Numbered from the stretch's first letter, positions 26,677 to 35,754 are shown. The stretch is DNA of 46,549 bases from Hansschlegelia zhihuaiae (GCF_004103825.1 NZ_RYFI01000021.1:14061-60609); one strand, 5' to 3'. Notes: a model not told the origin generated them from the letters alone. Program-made: numbers and translations.

Positions 26677-27309
26677 TCAGCGGCTCTCGGTCGCCGACAT
26701 CACGATGCGCACGAGGTCGGCGGCGTTCTTGGCGCCGAGCTTCTCCATGATGCGCGCGCGGTGGACCTCGATGGTGCGCGGGCTGATGCCGAGCAGCCGA
26801 CCCGCCTCCTTGTTGGACTGACCGCCGGAGATCAGCCCCAACACTTCGCGTTCGCGCGGCGTCAACGCTTCGGCGCCCGGAAGGTCCGGCCCGTCCTCCG
26901 CCTGCGCCAAAGCGGCGGCCCGGACGCCGCTCGCATCGAGGGCGTCGCGCACGCGCCGCACGATGGTGGCGGGATCGAAGGGCTTCTCTATGAAGTCGAG
27001 CGCGCCATGCCGGATGGCGTCGACCGCCATCGGGATGTCGGCGGAGCCCGAGATCATGATGACAGGCGCGCCGCCGCCGCTGGCGTTCAGCGCCTTCAGC
27101 ACATGGAGCCCGGACGAACCAGGCATCAGCACGTCGAGCAGGACGCATGCCGGTGCCCGGTCGAACCGCCGGCCGAGGAACTGGTCCCCGCTCTCGAAGG
27201 TCTCGACCAGAAACCCATCAGCGTCGAACACCGCCGAAAGCACGTCGCGGATGACCTCGTCGTCGTCCACAACGCATACCAACGCACTGTCCGTCTGCCC
27301 CGTCGGCAT
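26677..27309 (-). CDS. FixJ-type response regulator (receiver + LuxR HTH)
   Basis: The frame is open to 27405; ATG 27309 is preferred because it follows GTGGGGG and yields 210 residues, normal for FixJ. The receiver has DDD at 15-17, phospho-acceptor D59 (LLDVLMPG), S88 and K109 (EKPFDP). The LuxR helix-turn-helix is LTPREREVLGLISGGQSNKEAGRLLGISPRTIEVHRARIMEKLGA. FixJ-like regulators control microaerobic and other genes in response to a FixL-type kinase. No kinase gene is adjacent, so it is an orphan regulator. An exact FNR/FixK box lies about 165 bases upstream. Confidence 0.92.
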   Translation of the reverse strand: MPTGQTDSALVCVVDDDEVIRDVLSAVFDADGFLVETFESGDQFLGRRFDRAPACVLLDVLMPGSSGLHVLKALNASGGGAPVIMISGSADIPMAVDAIRHGALDFIEKPFDPATIVRRVRDALDASGVRAAALAQAEDGPDLPGAEALTPREREVLGLISGGQSNKEAGRLLGISPRTIEVHRARIMEKLGAKNAADLVRIVMSATESR

Positions 27310-27473
27310 CGCGCCCCCACGCGCTGAGGACATACGGGATACACCCGCATAACCGGCCGACTTCTGCGCGAAGCAGGCCGACAAGGCAAGAGCGTACTTA
27401 GTCAATCGTTAATTTTCAGACGATTACGTGGCCAGAAAGACCCGATATCGCGACGATCCATCTAGGTGTGTAG

Positions 27474-27487
27474 TTGATTTGCATCAA
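27474..27487. promoter_or_regulatory. FNR/FixK binding site
   Basis: TTGATTTGCATCAA is an exact match to the TTGAT-N4-ATCAA consensus of FNR/FixK-family regulators. It lies in the 196-bp gap between pyrF and the FixJ-like gene, both on the reverse strand, so it can only serve the FixJ-like gene (or pyrF's 3' end by chance). With a class II arrangement (-41.5), transcription would start near 27439 and a GATATC-like -10 is present at 27444-27449. Confidence 0.7.
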
Positions 27488-27505
27488 TAATACGGAAGGT
27501 GAAAC

Positions 27506-28228
27506 TCAAGCCTCGGCGAGCGCCTGATCAATTTCTTGCAGGATCGCCTCTGCGGCGGCGCGCGGATCGGGCGCCGCGAGAATCGGGCGGCCGACCACGA
27601 GATGGTCGGCGCCGGCGCGGATCGCCTCGCCCGGGGTCGCGACCCGCTTCTGGTCGCCGGCGGCCGAACCCGCGGGCCGCACGCCGGGGGTCACGGCCAG
27701 GAAGGGCGGCGGCGCGACGCCGCGGACCGAGGCGAGGTCGGTCGGCGCGCAGATCACGCCGTCGACGCCACAGTCGCGCGCCTGCTTCACGCGCCGCGCG
27801 ACCAGCGCCTCCGGCGTCCCGCTGAAGCCCGCCGCCGCGACGTCGGACTGGTCCCAGGAGGTCAGCACCGTGACGCCCAGCACCTTGAGCGCGCTGTCGC
27901 CGCGCCCTGCGGCCGCCGCGCGCAGCGTCTGCGGATAGGCGTGCACGGTCGTCATCGCGGCCCCGAGCCGCGCGATCTGGCGCGTCGCCTTCTCGACGGT
28001 GGCGCCGATGTCGTGGAGCTTCAGGTCGACGAACACCTTCTTGTCGGACCGCGCCAGCCGTTCGGCGAGCGTGAGGCCGCCCGCGACCGCAAGCTCGAAG
28101 CCGATCTTGTAGAACGTCACGGCGTCGCCGAGCCGCGCCACCACCGACTCAGCCTCGGTGAGGCTCGCAAGGTCGAGCCCGACGATCAGCCGGTCTCGCG
28201 GATCCCGGATCGCCGCGCCGGTCACCAC
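27506..28228 (-). CDS. pyrF: Orotidine 5'-phosphate decarboxylase
   Basis: The 240-residue TIM barrel has [15 protein letters not shown], the catalytic Asp-Lys-Asp set in [27 protein letters not shown], and the phosphate-binding end LAVTPGVRP...[11 protein letters not shown]. It makes UMP from OMP in pyrimidine synthesis. It begins with GTG (28228) overlapping the last bases of the FMN reductase gene, so the two are translationally coupled. Confidence 0.95.
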   Translation of the reverse strand: MVTGAAIRDPRDRLIVGLDLASLTEAESVVARLGDAVTFYKIGFELAVAGGLTLAERLARSDKKVFVDLKLHDIGATVEKATRQIARLGAAMTTVHAYPQTLRAAAAGRGDSALKVLGVTVLTSWDQSDVAAAGFSGTPEALVARRVKQARDCGVDGVICAPTDLASVRGVAPPPFLAVTPGVRPAGSAAGDQKRVATPGEAIRAGADHLVVGRPILAAPDPRAAAEAILQEIDQALAEA

Positions 28229-28803
28229 AGAAGCTCCGCGGTCCGGATCAGCTTGCCCAGGACGTCGTCGAGGAAGCCGGCGGCGCGCTCATTGGCGAGC
28301 CCGCCGTCCGACCCGAAGGCCTCGGCCGCATTGCCGACCGCGACCATCTCGGGCAGCACCAGCGCGCCGAGCCCCAATTCCATCATCGTGCGGAGCTGGG
28401 TGAGGCCGCGATAGCCGCCCATCGCGCCGTTCGAGACTGCGCCGAGCGCGAACGCCCGCTCCTTGAAGGCCGGCAGCGGCGGGCGTCCCTCGACATTGAC
28501 GCGGGACATCCAGTCGAACGCGTTCTTGAGCAGCGGCGAGAAGCTGGCGTTGTATTCCGGGCTCGCCACGAACGCGCCCTGGTGCTCGAAGAACAGCTCC
28601 ACGAGGCTCCGCGCCGGCGCCGGTATTCCGTCGCGCGCCATCAGGTCGGCGTCGAACAGCGGCAGCGGATAGTCCTTCAGCGAGACATGCGTCGGCCGCG
28701 CTCCGGCCGCCGCGAGCCGGGCCGCGACCGCGGCCGCGAGCTTCTCGTTGATCGAGCCGGTGCGGATCGATCCAGCGAACACGACGATCCTGGGCGCCGC
28801 CAT
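28222..28803 (-). CDS. NADPH-dependent FMN reductase
   Basis: The 193-residue flavodoxin-like protein starts [18 protein letters not shown], the FMN phosphate loop GS.R..S.N, and has the family motif [22 protein letters not shown]. It reduces free FMN, quinones or chromate-like acceptors with NAD(P)H. Overlap with pyrF is seven bases (or four if the second GTG of pyrF is used). A link to pyrimidine metabolism is not known; operonic pairing is seen in related genomes as I recall. Confidence 0.93.
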   Translation of the reverse strand: MAAPRIVVFAGSIRTGSINEKLAAAVAARLAAAGARPTHVSLKDYPLPLFDADLMARDGIPAPARSLVELFFEHQGAFVASPEYNASFSPLLKNAFDWMSRVNVEGRPPLPAFKERAFALGAVSNGAMGGYRGLTQLRTMMELGLGALVLPEMVAVGNAAEAFGSDGGLANERAAGFLDDVLGKLIRTAELLW

Positions 28804-28876
28804 GACGTCTCCGGTAGGAATGAGGTCGGACGAAAACTAAACGAGCTTAACCCGCGGCGTCACGCCCTGGATGGCG

Positions 28877-29806
28877 TCAGTGCTCGCGTGCGGCGACGAA
28901 CCGCGCCGCGCCGCGCAGCGGTTCGGCCTCGGGGCCGAAGCGGCCGAGCGCCTCGAGCGCCGTCGCGGTCAAGGCGTCGAGCCGGGCGCGCGCGCCGCCG
29001 ACGCCGAGCATGCCGACCAGCGTCGCCTTGCCGGCGGCCGCGTCCTTGCCGGTCGCCTTGCCGACGGCGTCGGCCGCGCCTTCGGCGTCGAGCAGGTCGT
29101 CGGCGATCTGGAACGCGGCCCCGAGCGCGCGGGCGTAGGCCGCAATCGCGGCGCGATCGCCGCCGCCTGCGCGGCCGAGGATCGCGCCCATCTCGGCCGA
29201 GGCCTCGATCAGCGCGCCGGTCTTCATCGCCTGCAGCCTCAGCACCTCGGCCTCGCCGAGCCGCTCGGGGCCGTCCTCACGGAACCGGCCCTCGGCCGCG
29301 AGATCGAGCATCTGGCCGCCCGCCATGCCGCCGGGCCCTGCAGCGCGGGCGAGAACCAGGACGAGCTCGGCCCGCACGGCCGGATCGGGATCGGTCGCGG
29401 GATCGGCGAGCGTCGCGAAGGCGAGCGCCTGCAGCGCGTCGCCCGCCAGGATCGCGGTCGCCTCGTCGAAGGCGCGGTGGACGGTCGGCCGGCCGCGGCG
29501 CAGATCGTCGTCGTCCATCGCCGGCAGGTCGTCATGCACGAGGCTGTAGCCGTGGACGCACTCGACCGCGAGCGCGGCCCTCAGCGGTTCTTCGCCCTCG
29601 GCGCCGAACAGCCGCGCGACGGCGGTCAGCAGCGCGGGCCGCAGCCGCTTGCCGCCGCCCAGCGTCGCGTGCCGCATGGCGGCGAGGAGGCGTGCCGGGC
29701 GCGCGATCTCGCCGGGCTCCGGACGCTCCGAAAGCAGCGCCTCGAGGCCGGCCTCGACGCGCGCCGCGACCTCCGCGATGTGTTGCTCGAATCCGATCGT
29801 CGGCAT
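28877..29806 (-). CDS. ispA: Polyprenyl (farnesyl) diphosphate synthase, IspA type
   Basis: This is a 309-residue trans-prenyltransferase. The first aspartate-rich motif is DDLPAMDDDDLRRG, with the two-residue insertion of bacterial FPP synthases, and the second is DDLLD followed by a lysine-rich GKATGKDAAAGKAT. GGGKRLRPAL and MKTGALI are the other substrate-binding stretches. It condenses IPP with DMAPP and GPP to FPP; a geranylgeranyl product cannot be excluded from sequence alone. The usual neighbours xseB and dxs are absent. It is divergent from mtgA. Confidence 0.92.
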   Translation of the reverse strand: MPTIGFEQHIAEVAARVEAGLEALLSERPEPGEIARPARLLAAMRHATLGGGKRLRPALLTAVARLFGAEGEEPLRAALAVECVHGYSLVHDDLPAMDDDDLRRGRPTVHRAFDEATAILAGDALQALAFATLADPATDPDPAVRAELVLVLARAAGPGGMAGGQMLDLAAEGRFREDGPERLGEAEVLRLQAMKTGALIEASAEMGAILGRAGGGDRAAIAAYARALGAAFQIADDLLDAEGAADAVGKATGKDAAAGKATLVGMLGVGGARARLDALTATALEALGRFGPEAEPLRGAARFVAAREH

Positions 29807-30016
29807 GGATTGGTCCGCGACTGACGGACTAGGCGCCCGCGAACGCCCCGTGCCCGAAGCTCACGGCTGCGTCAAGCGCGCCGGGCGCGGGCGCGGAGCT
29901 GTCGACCTTCAAGTGGCGCGGCCTCCCCTCCATTCGCTTCAATCATGACGGGCGCGCGTGGCGTTCGGGCGCGCCGCTCTGCTAGATTGCCCGCGGGGAA
30001 TTCGGCGCGAGGATCG

Positions 30017-30736
30017 ATGGCGAGTTACGCGCGGACTGCGGCGTCGACCGCACGGCTGCTTCGGCCGCGACGGTCGGGCTTCGGGATCGCGATCTACGTC
30101 CTCGGCGCGCTGGCCGCGCTGCCCTTCGTGCTCACGCTCGTCTATGCTGTGGTCCCGCCGGTCTCGACGCTGATGCTCGCCCGCTGGGCGACCGCGCGGC
30201 CCGTGACGCGGATCTGGACGCCGCTCGACCAGATCGCCCCGACGCTGCCGCGCGCGGTTCTGGTCTCCGAGGACGCGCTGTTCTGCCGGCACTCCGGCGT
30301 CGACTGGGGGGCGATCCGGACCGTGATGAAGGAGGGCGAAGCCGACGGGCCGGGGCGCGGCGCCTCGACCATCGCCATGCAGGTCGCCAAGAACCTCTTC
30401 CTCTGGCAAGGGGCGGCCTATCTCCGCAAGCCGATCGAGATCGTGCTGGCCCACTGGATCGATCTGGTCTGGCCGAAGCGCCGCGTCATGGAGGTCTATC
30501 TCAACGTCGCCGAATGGGGCCCGGACGGAACCTTCGGGGCGGAGGCGGGCGCAAGGCGCGCCTTCAAACGCGGCGCCGGCCGGCTCGACGCCCGCCAGGC
30601 CGCGCTGATGGCGGCGGCGCTGCCGAACCCGATCCTGCGCAATCCGGCCCGCCCCAACGCCCGCGCCCGGTCCCGTGCGGCCGTCATCGCGAGCCGCGCC
30701 CGCGCCGCGGGGAGCCTTGCGGCCTGCCTGAAGTGA
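30017..30736 (+). CDS. mtgA: Monofunctional peptidoglycan transglycosylase
   Basis: ATG 30017 is chosen over 29945 because GCGAGGA precedes it. The 239-residue product has one N-terminal membrane helix (IAIYVLGALAALPFVLTLVY) and a GT51 domain: RAVLVSEDALFCRHSGVDW (catalytic Glu), GASTIAMQVAKNLFLW, KRRVMEVYLNVAEWG and LPNPILRNPARP. There is no transpeptidase domain. It polymerises lipid II into glycan strands at the periplasmic face. Confidence 0.95.
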   Translation: MASYARTAASTARLLRPRRSGFGIAIYVLGALAALPFVLTLVYAVVPPVSTLMLARWATARPVTRIWTPLDQIAPTLPRAVLVSEDALFCRHSGVDWGAIRTVMKEGEADGPGRGASTIAMQVAKNLFLWQGAAYLRKPIEIVLAHWIDLVWPKRRVMEVYLNVAEWGPDGTFGAEAGARRAFKRGAGRLDARQAALMAAALPNPILRNPARPNARARSRAAVIASRARAAGSLAACLK

Positions 30737-30767
30737 GGCTTTGCGTCATCGCGGAGTCACGTTGGCG

Positions 30768-30796
30768 CTGGCGTCCGGACGTCGATGCCGCTATAA
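30768..30796 (+). promoter_or_regulatory. Probable sigma-70 promoter of rpmF
   Basis: CTGGCG (30768-30773) and CTATAA (30791-30796) are separated by 17 bases, resembling the alphaproteobacterial housekeeping pattern CTTGAC-N17-CTATAT. It lies about 90 bases before rpmF. Confidence 0.45.
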
Positions 30797-30888
30797 GCCC
30801 GCCCAAACGGCGGGGCCCTTGGTCCGCGCCAGGAATTTTGCGTGCCGTCTAGCGGCCGCGCCTACGATCGACGGAGTTTGATAGACCA

Positions 30889-31074
30889 ATGGCCGTTCCG
30901 AAGCGAAAGACCTCCCCCTCGAAGCGCGGCATGCGCCGCTCGGCCGACGCGCTCAAATCCCCGACCTATGTCGAGGACAAGGATTCGGGCGAGCTGCGCC
31001 GCCCGCATCATCTGGACCTCAAGACCGGCATGTATCGCGGCCGCCAGATCCTGTCGCCGAAGTCCGACGCCTGA
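30889..31074 (+). CDS. rpmF: 50S ribosomal protein L32
   Basis: The 61-residue basic protein starts [20 protein letters not shown] and continues [20 protein letters not shown], the alphaproteobacterial L32 form without the zinc cysteines. It is a component of the large ribosomal subunit. A bidirectional terminator follows 40 bases after the stop. In many bacteria rpmF precedes plsX and fabH; here it is the last gene of its unit. Confidence 0.97.
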   Translation: MAVPKRKTSPSKRGMRRSADALKSPTYVEDKDSGELRRPHHLDLKTGMYRGRQILSPKSDA

Positions 31075-31113
31075 TCCAGGGCCTGGTCTCGATCCGGGCC
31101 TGATCCTGAGCAC

Positions 31114-31145
31114 AAAAAAGCCGGCTCCCGCGAGCCGGCTTTTTT
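31114..31145. terminator. Bidirectional intrinsic terminator after rpmF
   Basis: AAAAAAGCCGGCTC (31114-31127), a four-base loop, then GAGCCGGCTTTTTT (31132-31145) form an 8-bp GC stem with A and T tracts on both sides, so it can stop transcription from both strands. The bases from here to 31457 hold two family-B repeats and no gene. Confidence 0.95.
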
Positions 31146-31191
31146 GCTTCTGGCTTCACGGAACCCAAAGTCATCCCGAAAACCGCCAACG

Positions 31192-31291
31192 CCGTCATTC
31201 CGGGCTTGTCCCGGAATCCATTGTCGCCGGCCGCGGCGCATCTGGCGTCCTCGGTGGCGATGGATTCCGGCGCTTCGGCCGGGGATGACGG
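31192..31291. repeat. Family-B palindromic repeat, copy 4 (100 bp)
   Basis: CCGTCATTCCGGGCTTG at the left and GCCGGGGATGACGG at the right, with inner CGGAATCCAT..ATGGATTCCG arms. It is one of two copies in tandem after rpmF. Confidence 0.8.
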
Positions 31292-31326
31292 TCACGCTCT
31301 AAGCCAAGCGGATACGCCTGAACTGT

Positions 31327-31426
31327 GTCATGCCCAGACGTGATGACTTGATCCGGGCGTCCATCGACTTCGTGAATGAGCCTTCGGCAAGTGATGGATC
31401 GGCGGGGCAGACCCGGCGATGGCGAT
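31327..31426. repeat. Degenerate family-B repeat, copy 5
   Basis: GTCATGCCCAGACG..TTGATCCGGGCGTCCATCGAC at the left and GTGATGGATCGGCGGGGCAG..CCCGGCGATGGCGA at the right recall the family-B arms but with many mismatches. It is an apparently decayed copy, 36 bases after copy 4. Confidence 0.5.
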
Positions 31427-31457
31427 TCATCCTGCCCGGATCGCGCCCGACGCCGCC

Positions 31458-31844
31458 TCAGGCCTCGCCGCGCGGGCGCTTGGGCTTCTCGCGGCGGCGC
31501 CCGTAGAGCGCGACCGCCTCTTCGATGGAGCCGCGGCGGCGCGAGCGGGTCTGCTCGAGGCCGAGCGCGGTGGCGACGAGCTGCGCGACCAGCGGCGCGT
31601 GGGGCTTCGGGGCGCAGCCGAAGGGCGCGGCCGAAGCGGTTTCGGGCTCGCGGTCGCTTGCGCGGCGGCCCCTGGCCCGGCCCCGGAAGCGCGCCCGCGG
31701 CTCGGCCTGGAGCCCGGGGGCGGCGTCGGGCTGTTCGACGGCGGCGTCCGTCTGCTGTGTTCGATCGGCGACGCGCCGCGCCCGCGCCCGTCGCTCGGGG
31801 CGCTCGCCCGAAATCGTCGGGGCAATGGGCGGCAGCATCATCAT
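31458..31844 (-). CDS. Hypothetical protein, basic, conserved C-terminus
   Basis: The 128-residue product has an Arg/Ala/Pro-rich low-complexity middle and a more conserved-looking tail, PLVAQLVATALGLEQTRSRRRGSIEEAVALYG. That tail resembles one I recall from small unnamed Rhizobiales proteins ('LAQL.AT....PQTR.RRR.....A...Y'). The start is one of three consecutive ATG codons (31836-31844); GAGGGG lies about 14 bases upstream. There is no membrane or enzymatic motif. It is divergent from the GGDEF-EAL gene across an AT-richer 169-bp gap. Confidence 0.65.
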   Translation of the reverse strand: MMMLPPIAPTISGERPERRARARRVADRTQQTDAAVEQPDAAPGLQAEPRARFRGRARGRRASDREPETASAAPFGCAPKPHAPLVAQLVATALGLEQTRSRRRGSIEEAVALYGRRREKPKRPRGEA

Positions 31845-32013
31845 CGTGGTAAAAAGCCCCTCAAAGTCACGATCCGATCACTAATTATGCAACTGAACAT
31901 CCATTAACCAAGTAATCGCGGCTCCAGACCGCATTCCTCTGGACATAAATTCTAGAAGGGTTTTGGCTAGAGTCCAGACGAACGATTCGTTTTTCCCGTC
32001 CGCCGGACTCCGC

Positions 32014-33702
32014 ATGGCCCAACCGCTGCCGACGACGATCGACCGCTCTGAGGCCGGCGTCGGCGCGCCGCTCGAGGAGGTGCTCGCCGCGGTCGGCGAG
32101 GCCGCCTATGTCTGGGACGTCGCGAGCGATCGGCTGGACTGGACCGACAACGCCCAGGCCGTGCTCGGGCTGCAGCCCGGCGTGCGGATCGACACGGCGA
32201 CGCGCTTCGCCGCGCTGTTCGACCCGGAGGCGCTGACGACCCGGCGAGAGGCGGTGCTGGGATCGCAGAAGCTGGACAAGGGCGAGGGCGTCGCGTTCGA
32301 GGTCGAGTATCCGCTGATGCGCGGCGCCCGCACAGCGCGGCTCTGGATCGAGGATCGCGGGCGCTGGCATGCGGGCCCGGACGGGCGGCCCGCCCGGGTG
32401 CTGGGCGTCGTGCGCCGCCTCGGCCCGCGCCACGAGGCCGCCGAGCGGGCGGCCTCGCTCGCCCGTTTCGATCCGCTCACCGGTCAGCTTTCGCGGCCGC
32501 GCCTGATCGAGGTCGCGGGCGCGGCGCTTGCGGCCGGGGCGCGCCTGCAGACGCCGACCGCCTTCGCGCTGGCGGGCGTCACCAATCTCGGGGCGATCAA
32601 CGAATCCTACGGCTTCGACGTCGGCGACCTGGTGATCGTTGAGGTCTCGCGGCGGCTGCGCGGCGCGATGCGCGGCGGCGACACGCTCGGCCGGTTCTCA
32701 ACCTCGACCTTCGGCATGGTGCTGCAGGAATGCGACCGCGGGGACCTCGAGGTCGCGGCCAGGCGCCTCGCCAGCGCGGTCCACGACCAACCGATAGCGA
32801 CGGCCGCCGGGCCGGTCGCGGTCCGGATCGCAGTCGGGGCGGTGGTCGCCCCGCGCCACGCCCGCGACGTCGAGGAGCTCGTCGCCCGCGCCCGGCTCGC
32901 GCTCGCCCGCGCCTCCGCCGGCACGCCGGGCTCGACGTGGATCTATGCGCCGGACCCAGGACGCGAGGCCGCGCGCCGCGCCAACATGAAGCTCGCCGAG
33001 GATCTCGTCTCGGCGCTCAACGAGCGGCGCATGCGCCTCGCCTTCCAGCCGGTGCTGCGGGCGGGCTCGGGCGAGACCTGCTGGAGCGAGGCGCTGGCGC
33101 GCGTGGTCTCGGCCGACGGCACGGTGGTCTCGGGCGGCCCTCTCGCCCGCGCGGCCGAGGAGGTCGGGTTGATCCACATGCTCGACCGCCGGGTGCTCGA
33201 CCTCGCGGTCGCCCATCTCGCCGAGCGGCCGGACGAGCGCGTCGCCGTCAACGTCTCGGCCGCCACCACGGCGGACGACGCCTGGACGGAGGCGCTGCTC
33301 GCCTGGCTGTCGCTCAGGCCCGACGTCGCCGAGCGCCTGATGGTCGAGATCACCGAGACCGCGGCGATCGCCGATCTCGGCGTGACGGGGCGGTTCGTGC
33401 GCACGCTCAGGGGATGGGGCGTCAAGGTCGCGATCGACGATTTCGGCACCGGCCACACCTCGTTCAAGGCGCTGCGCGAGCTCGGCGTCGACATCGTCAA
33501 GATCGACGGCTCCTTCGTGCGCGACGTCGAGACCTCGCCTGAGTCGGGGGCGTTCGTCCGGGCGCTGATCGCGCTCGCCCGCGAGCTCGGGCTCGAGACC
33601 GTCGCCGAGCAGGTCGAGACCCGGGGCGCGGCCGAACTCCTCACCGCCTGGGGCGCGACTTATCTTCAGGGCGAGTTTCTGGCGGCGCCGCAGCTCGCCT
33701 GA
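32014..33702 (+). CDS. PAS-GGDEF-EAL protein, probable c-di-GMP phosphodiesterase
   Basis: ATG 32014 gives 562 residues; TTG 31963 would add 17. An N-terminal PAS-like region (about 15-140: AYVWDVASDRLDWTDNAQAVLG) is followed by a GGDEF domain (about 150-310) whose catalytic loop reads STSTF (229-233), so it cannot make c-di-GMP. The EAL domain (about 325-560) retains E359 in SEALAR, the asparagine of VAVNVSA, VEITE, IDDFGTG, VKIDGSFV, AEQVET and YLQGEF. It should therefore cleave c-di-GMP, with the GGDEF part perhaps sensing GTP. No membrane helix is seen. A stand-alone receiver follows. Confidence 0.9.
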   Translation: MAQPLPTTIDRSEAGVGAPLEEVLAAVGEAAYVWDVASDRLDWTDNAQAVLGLQPGVRIDTATRFAALFDPEALTTRREAVLGSQKLDKGEGVAFEVEYPLMRGARTARLWIEDRGRWHAGPDGRPARVLGVVRRLGPRHEAAERAASLARFDPLTGQLSRPRLIEVAGAALAAGARLQTPTAFALAGVTNLGAINESYGFDVGDLVIVEVSRRLRGAMRGGDTLGRFSTSTFGMVLQECDRGDLEVAARRLASAVHDQPIATAAGPVAVRIAVGAVVAPRHARDVEELVARARLALARASAGTPGSTWIYAPDPGREAARRANMKLAEDLVSALNERRMRLAFQPVLRAGSGETCWSEALARVVSADGTVVSGGPLARAAEEVGLIHMLDRRVLDLAVAHLAERPDERVAVNVSAATTADDAWTEALLAWLSLRPDVAERLMVEITETAAIADLGVTGRFVRTLRGWGVKVAIDDFGTGHTSFKALRELGVDIVKIDGSFVRDVETSPESGAFVRALIALARELGLETVAEQVETRGAAELLTAWGATYLQGEFLAAPQLA

Positions 33703-33817
33703 ACGCGGGCCGCTCGCGCTCACGCGTCCGGGACGCTGCGCCGCTTGACGAATGCGGCCCGCAGCCGATTTCTCCCGCCTCCGAGGGCCGCATCGCGAGC
33801 CCGCCTGCGAGCGAGAC

Positions 33818-33985
33818 ATGGTCAAGCGAGACGCATCGCCGCGCGAGGTCCGACGCCTTCACGGCGCGCGCGGGGCGAGCGACCCCCGTGGCGCCGCCGT
33901 CGACCGGACGACCGACGGGCAGGCGGGCGCCAAGGTCAAGGTCACGCCGCCGAAGACGGCGCCAGGGGCGTGCGGGGCTTCATGA
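33818..33985 (+). CDS. Possible 55-residue basic protein (uncertain)
   Basis: ATG 33818 opens a 55-codon frame (MVKRDASPREVRRLHGARGA...) ending at TGA 33983-33985. That stop overlaps the ATG of the receiver gene by four bases (ATGA), a typical coupling arrangement. Third-position GC is high for most codons. It has no recognisable domain and is rich in Arg, Lys and Pro. It could equally be leader sequence; keep as tentative. Confidence 0.3.
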   Translation: MVKRDASPREVRRLHGARGASDPRGAAVDRTTDGQAGAKVKVTPPKTAPGACGAS

Positions 33986-34452
33986 GCGCGGGCTCGACGA
34001 TGCGCGTGCTCATCGTTGAGGACGAGGTCGTCGTCGCGGCCGAGATCGAGGTCCTGGTGGCGGAGGCCGGCATGGCGGCGGTCGGCGTCGCGATCGACTG
34101 CGACGAGGCGCTCGAGATGCTGGAGCGGGAGCGGCCGGACCTGGTGCTGCTCGACGTCCATCTCTCCGACGGCCCGACGGGCGTCGAGATCGCGCGCAGG
34201 GCCGCGGCGACGCATGGGACCGCGGTGCTGTTCATGACCGCAAACCGCAGGCGACTGCCCGAGGACTTTGCGGGCGGGGTCGGCACGGTCGCGAAACCCT
34301 ACACGGAATGGGGCATGCGGGCGGCGCTGCGCTTCGTCTCTGATTGCCTGAAGGCCGGCGAGGCGACGCGCCCCGCGCCCTCGAGCCTCGAACTCGCGCC
34401 TGCCTTCATCCGCCGCTGGCGCGTGCCCGAGGTCGGGCACATGACGCATTGA
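33982..34452 (+). CDS. Single-domain response regulator
   Basis: The 156-residue product is a receiver domain only: VEDE at the acidic pocket, phospho-acceptor D58 in LVLLDVHLSDGPTG, T86 in LFMTANRRR and K105 in TVAKPYTEW. A 40-residue tail follows with no output domain. The LSDGPTG.EIAR form resembles receivers found in PhyR-like or chemotaxis-like relays. The start could also be ATG 34000 (MRVLIVEDE). It lies 280 bases after the GGDEF-EAL gene and is convergent with ispG. Confidence 0.88.
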   Translation: MSAGSTMRVLIVEDEVVVAAEIEVLVAEAGMAAVGVAIDCDEALEMLERERPDLVLLDVHLSDGPTGVEIARRAAATHGTAVLFMTANRRRLPEDFAGGVGTVAKPYTEWGMRAALRFVSDCLKAGEATRPAPSSLELAPAFIRRWRVPEVGHMTH

Positions 34453-34458
34453 AGCCTG

Positions 34459-35754
34459 TTATTCGGCCGCGTCGCGGCCGCCCTCGCGGGCTCCGAAGCG
34501 CCGGGCGACATAGTCCTCGACCATCGTCTTGAAGTCCTCGACGAGGGTCGGGCCGCGCAGCGTCGCGACCTTCTTGCCGTCGATGAAGACCGGCGCGGTC
34601 GGCGCCTCGCCGGTGCCGGGCAGCGAGATGCCGATGTCGGCGTGCTTGGACTCGCCCGGCCCGTTCACGATGCAGCCCATCACCGCGACGTTGAGCGCCT
34701 CGGCGCCCGGATAGAGCGCCTTCCACTGCGGCATGCGCGCGACGATGTGGTTCTGGACGTCGCGGGCGAGCTCCTGGAACACCGTCGAGGTGGTGCGCCC
34801 GCAGCCCGGGCAGGCCGCGACCAGCGGCACGAAGGTGCGGAAGCCCATGGTCTGCAGGATCTCCTGCGCGACCTTGACTTCGAGCGTCCGGTCGCCGCCG
34901 GGCTCGGGCGTCAGCGAGACGCGGATCGTGTCGCCGATCCCCTGCTGCAGCAGCACGCCCATCGCGGCCGAGGAGGCGACGATGCCCTTCGAGCCCATGC
35001 CGGCCTCGGTCAGCCCGAGATGGAGAGCATAATCGGCGCGGCGCGAAAGCTCGGCGTACACCGCGATCAGGTCCTGCACCGCCGACACCTTGGCCGACAG
35101 GATGATTTTTTCCCGCGGCAAGCCGAGCTCTTCCGCACGCCCGGCCGACAATAGGACGGAGCGGATCAGCGCCTCGCGGGTGACCTCGCGGGCGTCCTTC
35201 GGGGCGGCCGAGGCCGCGTTCTGGTCCATCAGGCGGGTCAGCAGCTCGCCGTCGAGCGAGCCCCAATTGCCGCCGATCCTGACCGCCTTGCCGTTCTTCG
35301 CCGCGATCTCGACGATCTGGGCGAACTGTCGGTCCTTCTTCGCGCCGAAGCCGACATTGCCGGGATTGATGCGGTACTTGGCGAGCGCCTCGGCGCAGGC
35401 CGGGTGCTCGGCGAGCAACGTGTGGCCGATGTAATGGAAGTCGCCGACGAGCGGGACCTCGACGCCGCGCCCCGCGAGCTGGTCGCGGATGTGTGGCACG
35501 GCGGCCGCGGCCGCGGCGCGGTCGACGGTGATGCGGACGAGCTCCGACCCGGCCCGCGCCAACGCCGCGACCTGCGCGACCGTCGCGGCGACGTCGGCGG
35601 TGTCGGTGTTGGTCATCGACTGCACCACGATCGGCGCGCCGCCGCCGACCGTCACGCCGCCGACCGCGACGGCGCGCGAGGCGCGCCGCCCGGAGAGCGC
35701 CGACGGACAGTCCATGGCTTCGAATGACCCGATTGCTTCGACGGATGCAGTCAT
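34459..35754 (-). CDS. ispG: 4-hydroxy-3-methylbut-2-enyl diphosphate synthase
   Basis: The start ATG 35754 (MTASVEAIG) overlaps the zur stop by four bases and has GAGG upstream; 431 residues result. The N-terminal TIM-barrel part has [27 protein letters not shown] and RINPGNVGF. The C-terminal part holds the [4Fe-4S] cysteines in CPGCGRTT and [13 protein letters not shown]. It performs the penultimate MEP-pathway step, MEcPP to HMBPP, in isoprenoid synthesis that also feeds the polyprenyl synthase in this window. Coupling to a metal regulator fits its iron-sulfur dependence. Confidence 0.97.
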   Translation of the reverse strand: MTASVEAIGSFEAMDCPSALSGRRASRAVAVGGVTVGGGAPIVVQSMTNTDTADVAATVAQVAALARAGSELVRITVDRAAAAAAVPHIRDQLAGRGVEVPLVGDFHYIGHTLLAEHPACAEALAKYRINPGNVGFGAKKDRQFAQIVEIAAKNGKAVRIGGNWGSLDGELLTRLMDQNAASAAPKDAREVTREALIRSVLLSAGRAEELGLPREKIILSAKVSAVQDLIAVYAELSRRADYALHLGLTEAGMGSKGIVASSAAMGVLLQQGIGDTIRVSLTPEPGGDRTLEVKVAQEILQTMGFRTFVPLVAACPGCGRTTSTVFQELARDVQNHIVARMPQWKALYPGAEALNVAVMGCIVNGPGESKHADIGISLPGTGEAPTAPVFIDGKKVATLRGPTLVEDFKTMVEDYVARRFGAREGGRDAAE

